From Ardenticatenaceae bacterium (GTDB lineage: Bacteria; Chloroflexota; Anaerolineae; Promineifilales; Promineifilaceae), in the NCBI GenBank assembly GCA_020634565.1, contig JACKBN010000002.1:682001-746000 (forward strand): a stretch of 64,000 nt of DNA, written 5' to 3'. The first letter of the stretch is position 1. Every line of letters starts with the position of its first letter. Of this stretch, positions 1 to 8,461 are shown piece after piece. Under the pieces are notes generated by a model. It searched no databases, was not told the origin of the DNA, and worked only from the letters and a program-made list of their open reading frames with translations. The translations under genes and the position numbers were made by a program.

Positions 1-1145
1 ACTCCACGCTCGACGGCGCCACCATGGCCTATGAAAATTATTTCTACTGGAAAGATTGGGAGAACTACATCGGCCCCGTTGATGAGCGCGGCTACGCCAA
101 GTTTGTGGAATGCGGCTTTGTCATCTTCCGCAACGGGGATCCCAGTGAGCAAAATTTCATCAACTTGTTTGAGCAAATTGGCATTCCCTACGAAACGTGG
201 AGCCTGGAAGCGCTGCGTGAACGGTTCCCCATTGGCGATTTGCATTCATTCTGGCCGCCGCAGCCCATTGATGATGAGACATTTTGGGACGAGCCGACCA
301 CGCCGCTCACCGGTGGCATTTACAATCCGCAAGGCGGCTACGTCAACGATCCGCAGTTGGCGACCTATAATTTGATGCAAGCGGCCCAGCGAAATGGCGG
401 CGAGTTTTTGTTTAATGCGGAAGTGGTAGAGGTGCGGAAGGAAAACGGCCGTGTTTCTGGCATCACCCTCAGCGACGGCACCCAAATTGACGCGCCCGTT
501 GTCGTCAATGCCGCCGGGCCACACTCCTTTATCATCAACAGGCTGGCAGGCGTGGAAGAGGGCATGAAGATTAAAACGAATGCCCTGCGCCGCGAAGTGC
601 ATCACGTCGCCTCGCCCAAACGGTTTAACTTCAACCAGGATGGCTTCGTCTTTTCCGACGCGGACAACGGCATCTACTTCCGCCCCGAAACCGGCAACAA
701 CATCCTCGTGGGCAGCGCCGACCCAGAATGCGACCCCAAAGAGTGGGTAGACAATCCCGATGAGTACCAAACAGAGCTCACCGACGAGCTGTGGAAAACC
801 CAGGTGTACCGCCTGGCCCGCCGCATCCCGGAGCTAGAGATTCCCACAAAACCGAGCGGCATCGTCAGCATGTACGACGCTTCCAGCGATTGGATTCCCG
901 TTTACGACCAATCTGATCTGCCAGGGTTTTATCTAGCGGTGGGCACCAGTGGCAACCAGTTCAAAAACGCAGCTGGCGTGGGCCACCTCATGGCCACGCT
1001 CATCGACGCGGTAGAGAAGGGTCAAAATCACGACGAAGATCACGTCCAGGTAAAAATGCCATACACGGGCGTAGTCCTCAACGCAGGCTTCTACTCCCGC
1101 CTCCGCGAGCTCAACACCGAAAGCAGCAATACCGTCATGGGATAG
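1..1145 (+). CDS. FAD-dependent oxidoreductase (DAO/sarcosine oxidase-like), 5' truncated
   Basis: The reading frame is open from base 3, ahead of the first in-window ATG at 24, so the gene begins before the window and its N-terminal dinucleotide-binding GxGxxG loop is missing. The remaining ~380 residues match the D-amino-acid/sarcosine oxidase family: a substrate-domain middle part, the segment APVVVNAAGPHS typical of the second FAD contact, and the C-terminal GFYLAVGTSGNQFKNAAGVG, where the family closes over the flavin. Such enzymes oxidise secondary or tertiary amines or amino acids and reduce FAD. The substrate cannot be told from this sequence. The gene ends at TAG 1143-1145, eight bases before the first REP hairpin. 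Confidence 0.85.
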   Translation, partial: STLDGATMAYENYFYWKDWENYIGPVDERGYAKFVECGFVIFRNGDPSEQNFINLFEQIGIPYETWSLEALRERFPIGDLHSFWPPQPIDDETFWDEPTTPLTGGIYNPQGGYVNDPQLATYNLMQAAQRNGGEFLFNAEVVEVRKENGRVSGITLSDGTQIDAPVVVNAAGPHSFIINRLAGVEEGMKIKTNALRREVHHVASPKRFNFNQDGFVFSDADNGIYFRPETGNNILVGSADPECDPKEWVDNPDEYQTELTDELWKTQVYRLARRIPELEIPTKPSGIVSMYDASSDWIPVYDQSDLPGFYLAVGTSGNQFKNAAGVGHLMATLIDAVEKGQNHDEDHVQVKMPYTGVVLNAGFYSRLRELNTESSNTVMG

Positions 1146-1152
1146 CACCCAC

Positions 1153-1185
1153 ATTTCCCCGGAAACTTGAAGTTTCCGGGGAAAT
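1153..1185. repeat. REP-like hairpin, copy 1
   Basis: Perfect 15-bp inverted repeat (1153-1167 and 1171-1185) around a 3-base loop, built on the core CCCCGGAAACT. It lies just after the FAD oxidoreductase stop and may also serve as its 3' hairpin. It shares arm sequence with copies at 1247-1279 and 1888-1920 around the RAYT transposase, and at 33168-33221. Confidence 0.92.
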
Positions 1186-1246
1186 ACCGACCACCTACTA
1201 GTTGCGCAAACTCAAACACGTGGCAAAATCAGCAAACCAGTTACGC

Positions 1247-1279
1247 ATTATCCCGGAAACTTAGAGTTTCCGGGATAAT
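1247..1279. repeat. REP-like hairpin, copy 2
   Basis: Perfect 15-bp arms (1247-1261 and 1265-1279) with a 3-base loop TAG. The core TCCCGGAAACT matches copy 1, but the outer bases differ in a compensated way (ATTATCCC against ATTTCCCC), so pairing is preserved. It ends 16 bases before the transposase ATG. Confidence 0.92.
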
Positions 1280-1295
1280 ATAAGGAACATACCTC

Positions 1296-1874
1296 ATGCC
1301 ACGACGGAAAATCCAGTTTACCCAAGGACATTATTATCACATCTACAACCGGGGTGCAGGGCGGCATAATCTCTTCATTGAACAAGACAATTACCTCTAT
1401 ATTCTGCAGAAAATGAAGGAGTATCTAACCAAATTCTCTCTGGTTATGATTGCCTACTGCCTAATGCCCAACCATTATCACTTTTTGCTGCGGCAAGATG
1501 GCCAAATCTCAGCCAGCGAGCTTCCCAAGCGCCTATTCGGCGGCTACTCACGCGCCGTCCAGCGACGCTACGATTGGACAGGCACCCTATTTGAAGGTCG
1601 CTTCCAGGCCCGACACGTTGGCAATGAAAATTACCTGCGCCATTTATGCCGCTACATTCATGCCAACCCTGTAAAAGATGGCCTAGTCCACCATTTAGAA
1701 GAATGGCCCTACTCTAATTATTTAGAATGGATTGGTGAGCGAGACGGCACGATTGTTGACCGTACTTTTATCCAAGACTTGTTCGGTAGTGGCCGGGAAT
1801 ACAAAGAGTTTGTGCAAGACTATTTGATTACGCGTCACTTACCCAATGAGTTGAACTACCTGGATTGGAATTAG
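1296..1874 (+). mobile_element. REP-associated tyrosine transposase (RAYT, Y1_Tnp/IS200-like)
   Basis: The 192-aa protein carries the Y1 transposase fold of the IS200/RAYT group. The N-terminus reads HYYHIYNRG, typical of the group. The HUH metal-binding motif is the HYH in LMPNHYHFLLR (about residue 60). FEGRFQARHV follows, and the catalytic tyrosine region is YLRHLCRYIHANPVKDGL (about residues 110-127). Such enzymes nick single-stranded DNA at REP hairpins and attach through the tyrosine. The gene is intact and at the usual RAYT length. It sits between REP hairpins at 1153-1185, 1247-1279 and 1888-1920, the classic arrangement of a domesticated REP mobiliser. It differs from true IS200 elements in having REPs rather than its own terminal hairpins. 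Confidence 0.93.
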
Positions 1875-1887
1875 CAGTCGGCCACTC

Positions 1888-1920
1888 ATTTCCCCGGAAA
1901 CTTGGAGTTTCCGGGGAAAT
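1888..1920. repeat. REP-like hairpin, copy 3
   Basis: Perfect 15-bp arms (1888-1902 and 1906-1920) with a 3-base loop TGG. The arms are identical to copy 1. It follows the transposase stop by 13 bases and closes the RAYT unit on the right. Confidence 0.92.
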
Positions 1921-1953
1921 ACCAGACTCGTAGCTTAAGCGTAAGCAGATCAT

Positions 1954-1986
1954 AGTTGCACCAAAAAAGTCTCGTGGCAAAATCAG
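1954..1986 (+). repeat. 33-nt tail repeat following the REP, partner at 1200-1232
   Basis: The 33-base stretch here and the one at 1200-1232 both start AGTTGC and end in the same 14 bases CGTGGCAAAATCAG, with a diverged middle of equal length. Both lie a short distance to the right of a REP hairpin, so a longer unit than the hairpin alone has been duplicated. This copy ends 4 bases before the ATG of the damaged gene at 1991. Confidence 0.75.
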
Positions 1987-1990
1987 GCGC

Positions 1991-4900
1991 ATGAATGCTG
2001 CTCAGCGTGCCCGCCTATCGACTCTATTTTGGCTATTTCTTGCCCTCATCTCCTTGCTTGGCATTGGTGCACTCCAGTTTCGGCACAATTTCCTCACGCG
2101 GGGCATCCCCGATGGCCTGCCGGAGCCGGTGAACTTCGGCGGGGTGCAGCCCGGCCTCAACGTCACCCTCAACCAGTACGATGATGCGGCACTGGCCGAT
2201 AATCTCCAACAGATTGCGGATTTGGGCGTGCAGTTTGTGAAGCAGCCGTTTTATTTCAGCGAGGATTTTGATTGGGCGGAGGCAGAGCGGCTGGTTACGG
2301 CCGTTTCCCAAAAAAACCTCACCCTCGTCCCCCTGCTAGATGGCAACCCTGACGATGCGTTTGCGCCGGTAGAAACGGCCGTTTTCGCGCAGTGGGCCGC
2401 CGAATTTGCTGCACGGTACGGGGATGTGGTCCAGTTCTACATCATCTGGGATGAACCCAATCTGGCCAGTCATTGGGGCAACCAGCCCCCCAACGCCGAT
2501 GCGTACGGTGCGCTGCTCAGCGCAGCGGCCAGCGCCATCCGCACGGCTGATAGCGACGCGGCGATTGTAGCTGCGCCGCTGGCCCCCACCGTAGAAACCG
2601 GCCCCGATAACCTAGCTGATCACCTCTTCCTGCAACAGCTCTACGAAACCGAATGCCGCCAATGCGTTCGACATCGCCGCCGCCAAGCCGTACGGCTTCA
2701 ACCGCCGCCTGGCGACCGCACCGTGGCCAACGAAACGCTCAACTTTAGCCGCCTCATCCTGCTGCGCGAGACGATGCTGCGCAACGGCGACGGCCACAAA
2801 GCGGTCTGGGCGGGCAACTGGGGCTGGAACAGCCTGCCCACCGACTGGCCCGGCGCGCCCTCCATCTGGGGCGAAGTCACCGCCGCGCAGCAAGCCGAGT
2901 ACACCCTCGCGGCCCTGGAACGCGCGCGGCTGGAATGGCCCTGGCTCGGCGTCGCTTTCCTGGAAAATTGGCAGCCAGACGCGCCAGCAGACGATCCGCA
3001 TTGGGGCTTTAGCATTGCGGGGTCAGAAGTGGCGACCGCTCTGCAAACCACCCTTGCTGAGCAGAATACGGCCGTTGCCCAACCCGGTTTCCATCTCGCC
3101 CAACCCAACGATCCGCCCCAAATTTATGAAGGCAATTGGGAATTTTCGCCCGAATTTGGGGCCGACATCGGCCAGCAGCCCGATGAGGTGCTGCTCGGCG
3201 ACAAAGGTCACCTTCACCTTCACCGGCACCGATTTGGGGCTGCGGGTGCGCCGGGCCAACTTCCGCGCCCGCTTTTACATCACCATCGACGGCCAACCGG
3301 CCAACGCCCTGCCCCGCGATGAAAACGGGGCGATGCTCATCCTCACCTCGGCCGTGAAAAGCGACGACTACATCGCCACCGAACCGGTCGCCCGCAACCT
3401 GACCCCCGGCGTGCACACGGCGCAAATCATCGCCTCGCGCGGCTGGGACCAGTGGGCACTGAACGGTTTCAGTGTGGGCTACCAACCACCGGATGTGGTA
3501 TCGCTGGGGGATATGGGTTTTGGCGGGAACGGCCGTTCTCTCACTCATACTGGCTATACGAATAAACAGGCGGGCAAATTGGCCCGATTGGTTCCGCAGC
3601 CAGCGGCAGCGGTTTGCGGCGTTGAACACGAGCTGGCAGTTGGGGGTAACGGCCGTAACCGCCACACTCGTCTTCCTGGCGGGCTGGTTCACCTGGGCTG
3701 AGCAAATGGGCGGGGTTTACCGCCGCCTGGGCGACGGCAGCCAACTCGCCCTCACCGCCGCTGTCGCCTCGATTTACTATGTCACGCCCACCTTCTTCAT
3801 TTACGTCGCGGCGTTGGCGGTACTGTTTGTCTTGCTCTATTGGCGGCCTGTCTGGGGATTGGTTCTCATCGCCTTTTGCTTCCCCTTTTACGTCACTTTT
3901 GACTTCCTCTACTTCCCCTGCTCAAACCAATTCTCAACTACCGCTTCTCACCAGTGGAGGTATTCACCCTCGTCACCTTCGCCGCCTACGCCACCAACCG
4001 CCTCACCCACTACCTGTCCCGCATCAAAAATGGCCAACCGCTCACCGTTCACCGCTTACCGATTACCGATTACGGCATACTGCTCCTCACCGCCCTCGCC
4101 ACCGCCTCCCTCTTCTTCACCAACCGCGCGATGTGGCCAGCAACGAATGGCGCGTGGTGATTTTGGAACCGGCGCTGTTTTACTGGGTGCTGCGCGGCAC
4201 CGCCCCAAAAGCCAGCGAAATGTGGCGCATTTTGGATGGCTTTGTGCTGGGCGGCCTGGTCGTGGCGCTGTACGGTCTGTGGCAAATCGGCTTTGCCCGT
4301 GATGAACTGATCACCGCCGAGGGCGGCCTGCTGCGCCTGCGCTCGATTTACGGCTCGCCCAACAACGTGGCGCTTTATTTGGGGCGCATCGTGCCGCTGC
4401 TGGGGGCGATGGCGGTGCTGGGCAGTAAACAAATTCATGGCAAACGGTGGTGGATTTATACGGCCGTTCTCCTCCCCATCCTCCTCGCCTTCCTGCTTAC
4501 CTTTAGCAAGGGAGGCCTCTTTTTAGGACTACCCGCCGCGTTTGTGATTATTTTTTGGCAGTGGCAGGTGGTAAACGGCCGTAAAACCTGGCCCTGGCTG
4601 CTCGTTTTTGGCGCGGCTGGCGTGGCCGGGCTGGTGGCCATCGAACAAATTCCCGCGCTGGCTGGACGGCTTAGCCTGACCGGGGAGACGGGCGTCTTCC
4701 GGTTGAGTTTGTGGCAGGCCAGCCTCAACATGGTGCGCGACCATCCCTGGTTTGGCGTGGGGCTAGACAACTTCTTGTACGAATATCGCGGCCGCTACAT
4801 TTTAGAATCCGCCTGGCGCGACCCCAATTTGAGCCATCCGCACAATCTGTTCCTGGACTTCGCCACGCGCATCGGCCTGCCGGGGCTGTTGGTAGGTCTG

Positions 4901-5134
4901 TGGCTCATCGGCAATTTGGCCCGAACGCTGTGGCGGCTGCGCCCGCACGTTTCGGCCGAGTGGTTGCCCGTTGTGGTGGGCCTCAGCGCGGCGCTGGCAG
5001 ACATGGTGGCGCATGGGTTAGTGGATCACAGCTTTTTCCTGGTGGACCTGGCGTTTGCCTTTTATTTGTTGGTGGGAACGGCCGTTTGGCTGCAAGATCA
5101 GCACTCAGACAAAACGAATTCTAATTTGGCGTAA
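1991..5134 (+). pseudogene. Glycosidase-like / O-antigen ligase (Wzy-like) fusion broken by about six frameshifts
   Basis: Continuous homology can be followed only by switching frame near 2650, 2703, 3205, 3510, 3900 and 4125. Spliced together it gives a protein of roughly 1040 residues. First comes an N-terminal membrane anchor (LFWLFLALISLLGIGAL). A TIM-barrel glycosidase-like domain follows, with YIIWDEPN (probable acid/base Glu, as in the WNEPN of GH5/GH39-type enzymes) and AFDIAAAKPYGFN in the shifted segment. A beta-sandwich-like stretch comes next. The last part is a multi-spanning O-antigen ligase/polymerase domain with DHPWFGVGLDNF and SHPHNLFLDFATRIGLPGLL. An intact Wzy relative lies at 16175-17704. 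Neighbouring genes of 4-6 kb have no frameshift, so widespread sequencing error is unlikely, but local assembly error cannot be excluded. The RAYT/REP unit ends right at its start codon and may have displaced its promoter. Confidence 0.82.
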
Positions 5135-5194
5135 CTTCTCTGCGAAAGCAGTGTTTTTTACTGTGGCGCGGGCACTTTGCCGTCCGTAGAATGC

Positions 5195-5222
5195 TTGACA
5201 ATTCGTGGCTTGATTCTACAAT
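5195..5222 (+). promoter_or_regulatory. Sigma70-type promoter of acpP
   Basis: TTGACA (5195-5200), a 16-base spacer and TACAAT (5217-5222). Transcription would start near 5229, about 40 bases before the acpP ATG. Confidence 0.8.
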
Positions 5223-5267
5223 TGCCCACCAACTACACTTGAAAAATATACCCTGAAGGAGATTAGG

Positions 5268-5507
5268 ATGAGCGATACCGAAGCACAGGTAAAAGAAATT
5301 ATTATTGATTTGTTAGGCGTTGATGAAGATCAAATCGTCCCCAATGCACGTTTCCGCGAAGATTTGGAAGCCGATTCATTGGACTTGGTTGAGCTGATTA
5401 TGGCTTTCGAAGAGAAGTTCGATGGCGAAATCTCAGACGAAGAAGCCCAGAAAATCACCACCGTTGGGGAAGCCGTAACTTATATCGACACCCACATGCG
5501 TGCGTAA
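5268..5507 (+). CDS. acpP: Acyl carrier protein
   Basis: The 79-aa acidic four-helix protein contains ADSLDLVELIMAFEEKF. The Ser of the DSL motif (residue 37) is the 4'-phosphopantetheine attachment site, and helix II is typical for docking fatty-acid synthase partners. It carries growing acyl chains in the cytoplasm. A ribosome-binding site (AAGGAG) precedes the ATG, and a textbook promoter lies just upstream, so the gene is probably expressed strongly and on its own. No fab genes flank it. A G/C-rich hairpin with a T-run follows at 5576-5617. Length and motif are fully standard. Confidence 0.97.
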   Translation: MSDTEAQVKEIIIDLLGVDEDQIVPNARFREDLEADSLDLVELIMAFEEKFDGEISDEEAQKITTVGEAVTYIDTHMRA

Positions 5508-5575
5508 AATGTAATTGCGTAATTAGGCAATTAGGTTATTCCAATTACTTAATTACCAATTACATCTTTCTCAAT

Positions 5576-5617
5576 GCGCCCTCACCAACCACCGCAGGTT
5601 GGGGGCGCTATTTTTTT
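5576..5617 (+). terminator. Intrinsic terminator after acpP
   Basis: Stem GCGCCC...GGGGGCGC with CCAACC/GGTTGG extension, followed by seven T on the plus strand. It overlaps the stop codon of the minus-strand gene at 5608. Confidence 0.85.
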
Positions 5618-6222
5618 GCCAGCTGCCAGCCAGCTAGCAGCACAAGTGCGGCATGCCCCACCCCATTGAGCCAAAAGCCAGGCCCATACCCTAGCTGTAA
5701 ACGCAGCAAATCGCTGACATACGGCCGTACTTCCAAATAAATCAGCGTAGGTAAAATGAAGCCGACCAATCCCGCCACCATCAGCAAAATACGGCTCACA
5801 GACAGCAACCACGGCCACTTCCGCTCGCCAAAAAAGGTAAGCAAACCCGCCACAACCACCACCAGCCCAATTGCCACCACGCGGGAAACATAATCGCGCC
5901 AGCTAGTGGGATCCATCAAATCTTCAAGCGCCGGAAAGGCTAACAAACTGACGACAACCGCCACGCCACGAAAGAGCCAGGTTTGCAAACGGCCGTTCGC
6001 CCACCCCACTGTAAAAAAGAGCATACTCAGCGCCAGCGTAATTGGCGGCAGGTAAAACCAGTTGCGCTTTACCCCCAGGCCAAAAAATTTGGTCCATTCC
6101 CCCATTTCAAAGCCCAATAGTTGCAAGCCCGCCGATGGTCCTGGCAGCCAGACCATAAAGTAGCCCACCAAAATCGTGGTGAAGCTGAGGAGAAAGAAAG
6201 TTTGCGTTTGTGGTTTTGTCAT
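5608..6222 (-). CDS. Predicted membrane protein, about six spans
   Basis: The 204-aa protein is dominated by hydrophobic segments: near residues 10-25, 57-72, 83-97, 112-130, 138-160 and 183-200. The first loop contains LLGFEMGEWTKFFGLGV and NWFYLPP. No catalytic or binding motif stands out and I do not recognise the family. It is separated by 41 bases from the start-distal end of the chelatase-type gene (stop at 6264) and reads in the same direction, so it may be the last gene of that transcription unit. The ATG lies just after a weak purine stretch. It is probably a real gene, judged by length, coherent membrane topology and the ACGGCCGT copies seen in neighbouring genes too. Confidence 0.7.
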   Translation of the reverse strand: MTKPQTQTFFLLSFTTILVGYFMVWLPGPSAGLQLLGFEMGEWTKFFGLGVKRNWFYLPPITLALSMLFFTVGWANGRLQTWLFRGVAVVVSLLAFPALEDLMDPTSWRDYVSRVVAIGLVVVVAGLLTFFGERKWPWLLSVSRILLMVAGLVGFILPTLIYLEVRPYVSDLLRLQLGYGPGFWLNGVGHAALVLLAGWQLAKK

Positions 6223-6263
6223 GGGAACTGCTTTTACTGGCTTTGCGCCTTTGCGTCAAAATT

Positions 6264-7409
6264 TTATGAATCAGGCATTTTTGCGTTGAAAACGGCCGTT
6301 AACACCGCATCCTCTTCTGACTGATCGGCAAAAAATTTGGCTAGCTCCGGGCTTTGCCGCTGGCGCAGGGCCAGCAAAGCAACAGCCTGCACATCCCCCG
6401 GCAGCACCTCGTCACGCTCATCGGCAGCAGCGTGGGCGCGGGCGGCTTCAAACAGAGTAATTTCTGCCCGATTGGAATCAATCGCCAGCTTCTCGACCAG
6501 CGCCAGCCCCAATTCACGGGCTGCATTACTCACCGTTACGCCAGGTAGACGGTCACGCGCCTGCTGAATTTCCTCAGCCAGGGCCAGCGTGCCGTCGGCA
6601 AAGGTGGCGGCAAACAGCTCGGGCTGCCGCTTGTAGGCCATAGCTCGCTCGTACGCCTGGTAACGCAGCGCCGAATCGTCCAAGCCGCGCACCACAGCCC
6701 GCAGGCCAAAGCGATCCATCAGCTGCGGGCGCAATCGACCCTCTTCCGGGTTCATCGAGCCGATGAGCATGAGGCGGGCGTTGTACGACATTTTTAGCGG
6801 GCCACGGCGCACCGTGTAATGTCCCTGCGCCGCCGCATCCAAAATCGCATCGGTGATGGTGTCATCGAGTAAATTCACCTCGTCGATGTACAAGATGTGC
6901 CGGTCCGCATGCCCCAAGATGCCCCGCTCTAGCCGTACCCGATTTTGCTCCAGCGCCACGCGCTCGTTGATGCCGCCAACCACATCCTCCAGCCGAGCAT
7001 TTAGCGGCAGCTCAAAAATGCGCACTTTGTCCAGCGTGGTGAGCGGCTCGCCGTGGCCAAACTTGGTGGCACAATCGTTGCAGACACCATCCATGCCAAA
7101 CTGCTCGATCATTTCTTCTGTACAGCCATGAACGCACAGGCTGTTTTTGACTGTCGGAAGCAAATCGGCCAGGGAGCGAACGGCCGTTGTTTTTGCCGTG
7201 CCTCGTGGTCCAATGAGCAGTACACCGCCCACCTCTGGATTGATAAGCGACAGGGTAAGCGCCAATTTCATTTCCGTTTGGCCCACAATCGCCAAAAAGG
7301 GGAAGGGTTCCGTTTCGGCACGGCCTAAATCCGCGTCGGGCAAATCGATGATTTTGGCGGCAGATGCCTGGCGCAAAATGTCCAGCAGTTTAGAGTGGCG
7401 TTCGCTCAT
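6264..7409 (-). CDS. Magnesium-chelatase subunit I-type AAA+ ATPase (BchI/ChlI-like)
   Basis: The 381-aa protein has Walker A GPRGTAKTTAVR (about residue 68), Walker B HILYIDEVNLLDD (about residue 172), sensor region LMLIGSMNPEEGRLRPQLMDRFGL and the DNAARxLGL-like lid. This is the layout of the chelatase I subunit, which uses ATP to remodel the D subunit and insert Mg2+ or a related metal into a tetrapyrrole. A Cys-bearing insertion (CVHGCTEEM and CNDCATKFGHG, about residues 93-117) follows the first beta strands, as in many BchI proteins. No D or H subunit and no other bacteriochlorophyll gene is in the window, so its partner is elsewhere and its metal and substrate are open. Its ATG overlaps the thioesterase stop as ATGA. 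Confidence 0.9.
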   Translation of the reverse strand: MSERHSKLLDILRQASAAKIIDLPDADLGRAETEPFPFLAIVGQTEMKLALTLSLINPEVGGVLLIGPRGTAKTTAVRSLADLLPTVKNSLCVHGCTEEMIEQFGMDGVCNDCATKFGHGEPLTTLDKVRIFELPLNARLEDVVGGINERVALEQNRVRLERGILGHADRHILYIDEVNLLDDTITDAILDAAAQGHYTVRRGPLKMSYNARLMLIGSMNPEEGRLRPQLMDRFGLRAVVRGLDDSALRYQAYERAMAYKRQPELFAATFADGTLALAEEIQQARDRLPGVTVSNAARELGLALVEKLAIDSNRAEITLFEAARAHAAADERDEVLPGDVQAVALLALRQRQSPELAKFFADQSEEDAVLTAVFNAKMPDS

Positions 7410-7882
7410 AGATTTTCCTGCTGTCGCCTTTGCAAGCGTTGTGCTTGCCGTTGGGCCGCCCGCTCAAAGCGCGCTTTTTCCTCGTCGGTTTCTAAAATAA
7501 GAGAAGGGACAGGCACAGGACGGCCGTGTTCATCCAGCGCTACGTACACAAAATAGGCGGTATTGGTGTGGGTTACGGCCCCGGTGATCACATTTTCGGC
7601 GGTCACCACCACACGCGTTTCCATCGAGGTACGTCCCACCCAGGTCACTTCGGCCCGCACGGTCATCAGGTTGCCGATGTTGACAGGCGAGTGAAAGGTC
7701 ATCGAATCCACGGTGACGGTGACTGCTGGGCGACGGGCATGTTTGGTGGCCGCCATGCCGCCCGCTTCGTCGCACAGCTTCATGATGAAGCCACCGTGCA
7801 CATTGCCCAGCGTGTTGGCGTCAGTTGGACCCATCAGTTGGGTGAGGGTTACCTGTGATTGATACGGCCGTTTTTCTACCAA
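7406..7882 (-). CDS. Hotdog-fold acyl-CoA thioesterase (YciA/ACOT-like)
   Basis: The 158-aa protein matches the YciA/BFIT acyl-CoA hydrolases: N-terminal MGPTDANTLGNVHGGFIMKL (Asn, His, Gly, Gly of the active-site region), the DEAGG helix, and VDSMTFHSPVNIGNL in the central strand. These enzymes hydrolyse acyl-CoA to free acid and CoA in the cytoplasm. The tail (about residues 135-158) is a charged Arg/Gln-rich helix. The start is TTG with AAGGA nine bases upstream; no better ATG is available. The gene overlaps the chelatase ATPase by 4 bases, so the two are translationally coupled, although no functional link is obvious. Confidence 0.92.
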   Translation of the reverse strand: MVEKRPYQSQVTLTQLMGPTDANTLGNVHGGFIMKLCDEAGGMAATKHARRPAVTVTVDSMTFHSPVNIGNLMTVRAEVTWVGRTSMETRVVVTAENVITGAVTHTNTAYFVYVALDEHGRPVPVPSLILETDEEKARFERAAQRQAQRLQRRQQENL

Positions 7883-7914
7883 TGAGTCCGTCCTTTCTGT
7901 TATTTGAGCTGCTT

Positions 7915-8265
7915 TTATTCCATATCCGGGCGTGTCTCAGACACATACATAAGGCGCTCCGGGTATTCTTCGAACATATCAATAATTTGATGCGGCAATG
8001 AGGGCAGCAGTGGAGCTAAAGGCATGTTCGCGGGCATATTCGGCCGTTCGGGGCGCGGCGGCGATTCTAATCTGAGCTTATCAACGGGTCGGGTACGCTT
8101 ACGCAGCAAACGCTTATCATCGCTCAAAAAGCCAAGATAAAGTCCACCTGGATCATACACATCGCGCCCCACAGTAAAGCCTATCCATTCGCCGTCAACG
8201 TTAAAAAGATGCCCTTGCGTATAAACGGCCACCCATTCTCCATCCGTACGGTATATCGGTACCAT
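7915..8265 (-). CDS. Small beta-repeat protein, 4-fold beta-flower-like N-terminus
   Basis: The first ~60 residues are four short repeats of the form Y-x-x-D/G-x-W/L: PIYRTDGEWVAVY, HLFNVDGEWIGF, DVYDPGGLYLGF and a degenerate fourth. This resembles the 4-fold beta-flower domain found in Chloroflexota and other bacteria (recognised from memory, not searched). The second half is Pro-rich (PPRPERPNMPANMPLAPLLPSLP) and ends in an acidic helix. I start at the ATG at 8265 because GAGG lies nine bases upstream; in-frame starts at 8274 (ATG) and 8280 (TTG) are worse placed. Function unknown. The 180 bases upstream hold no other gene. Confidence 0.72.
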   Translation of the reverse strand: MVPIYRTDGEWVAVYTQGHLFNVDGEWIGFTVGRDVYDPGGLYLGFLSDDKRLLRKRTRPVDKLRLESPPRPERPNMPANMPLAPLLPSLPHQIIDMFEEYPERLMYVSETRPDME

Positions 8266-8395
8266 TTTCGCCATCCTCAAAAAGTAGCGGCAAATATGCC
8301 CCTACCCTTTACAATTTTCAGCTATTTTCGGCTTGGTGCCTGCATTATAGTGGGGGGAACAGGTAGAATCAAGAAACCATCAACGCCAACAACAA

Positions 8396-8431
8396 AAGAT
8401 GCCAGCTATACTCATCTTAGCTGGCATCTTG
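8396..8431 (-). terminator. Intrinsic terminator of the 8462-9757 gene
   Basis: Perfect 12-bp stem AAGATGCCAGCT/AGCTGGCATCTT with an 11-base loop, followed by a short T-run on the minus strand, 31 bases after the stop codon at 8462. Confidence 0.8.
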
Positions 8432-8461
8432 ATCTATTTATTTGAAAGAGCGTGTCGGCAA

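Noticed and set aside
246..770. Long minus-strand open frame opposite the FAD oxidoreductase
   Set aside because: It lies fully within a gene with clear family motifs on the other strand, and its translation shows no protein-like pattern.
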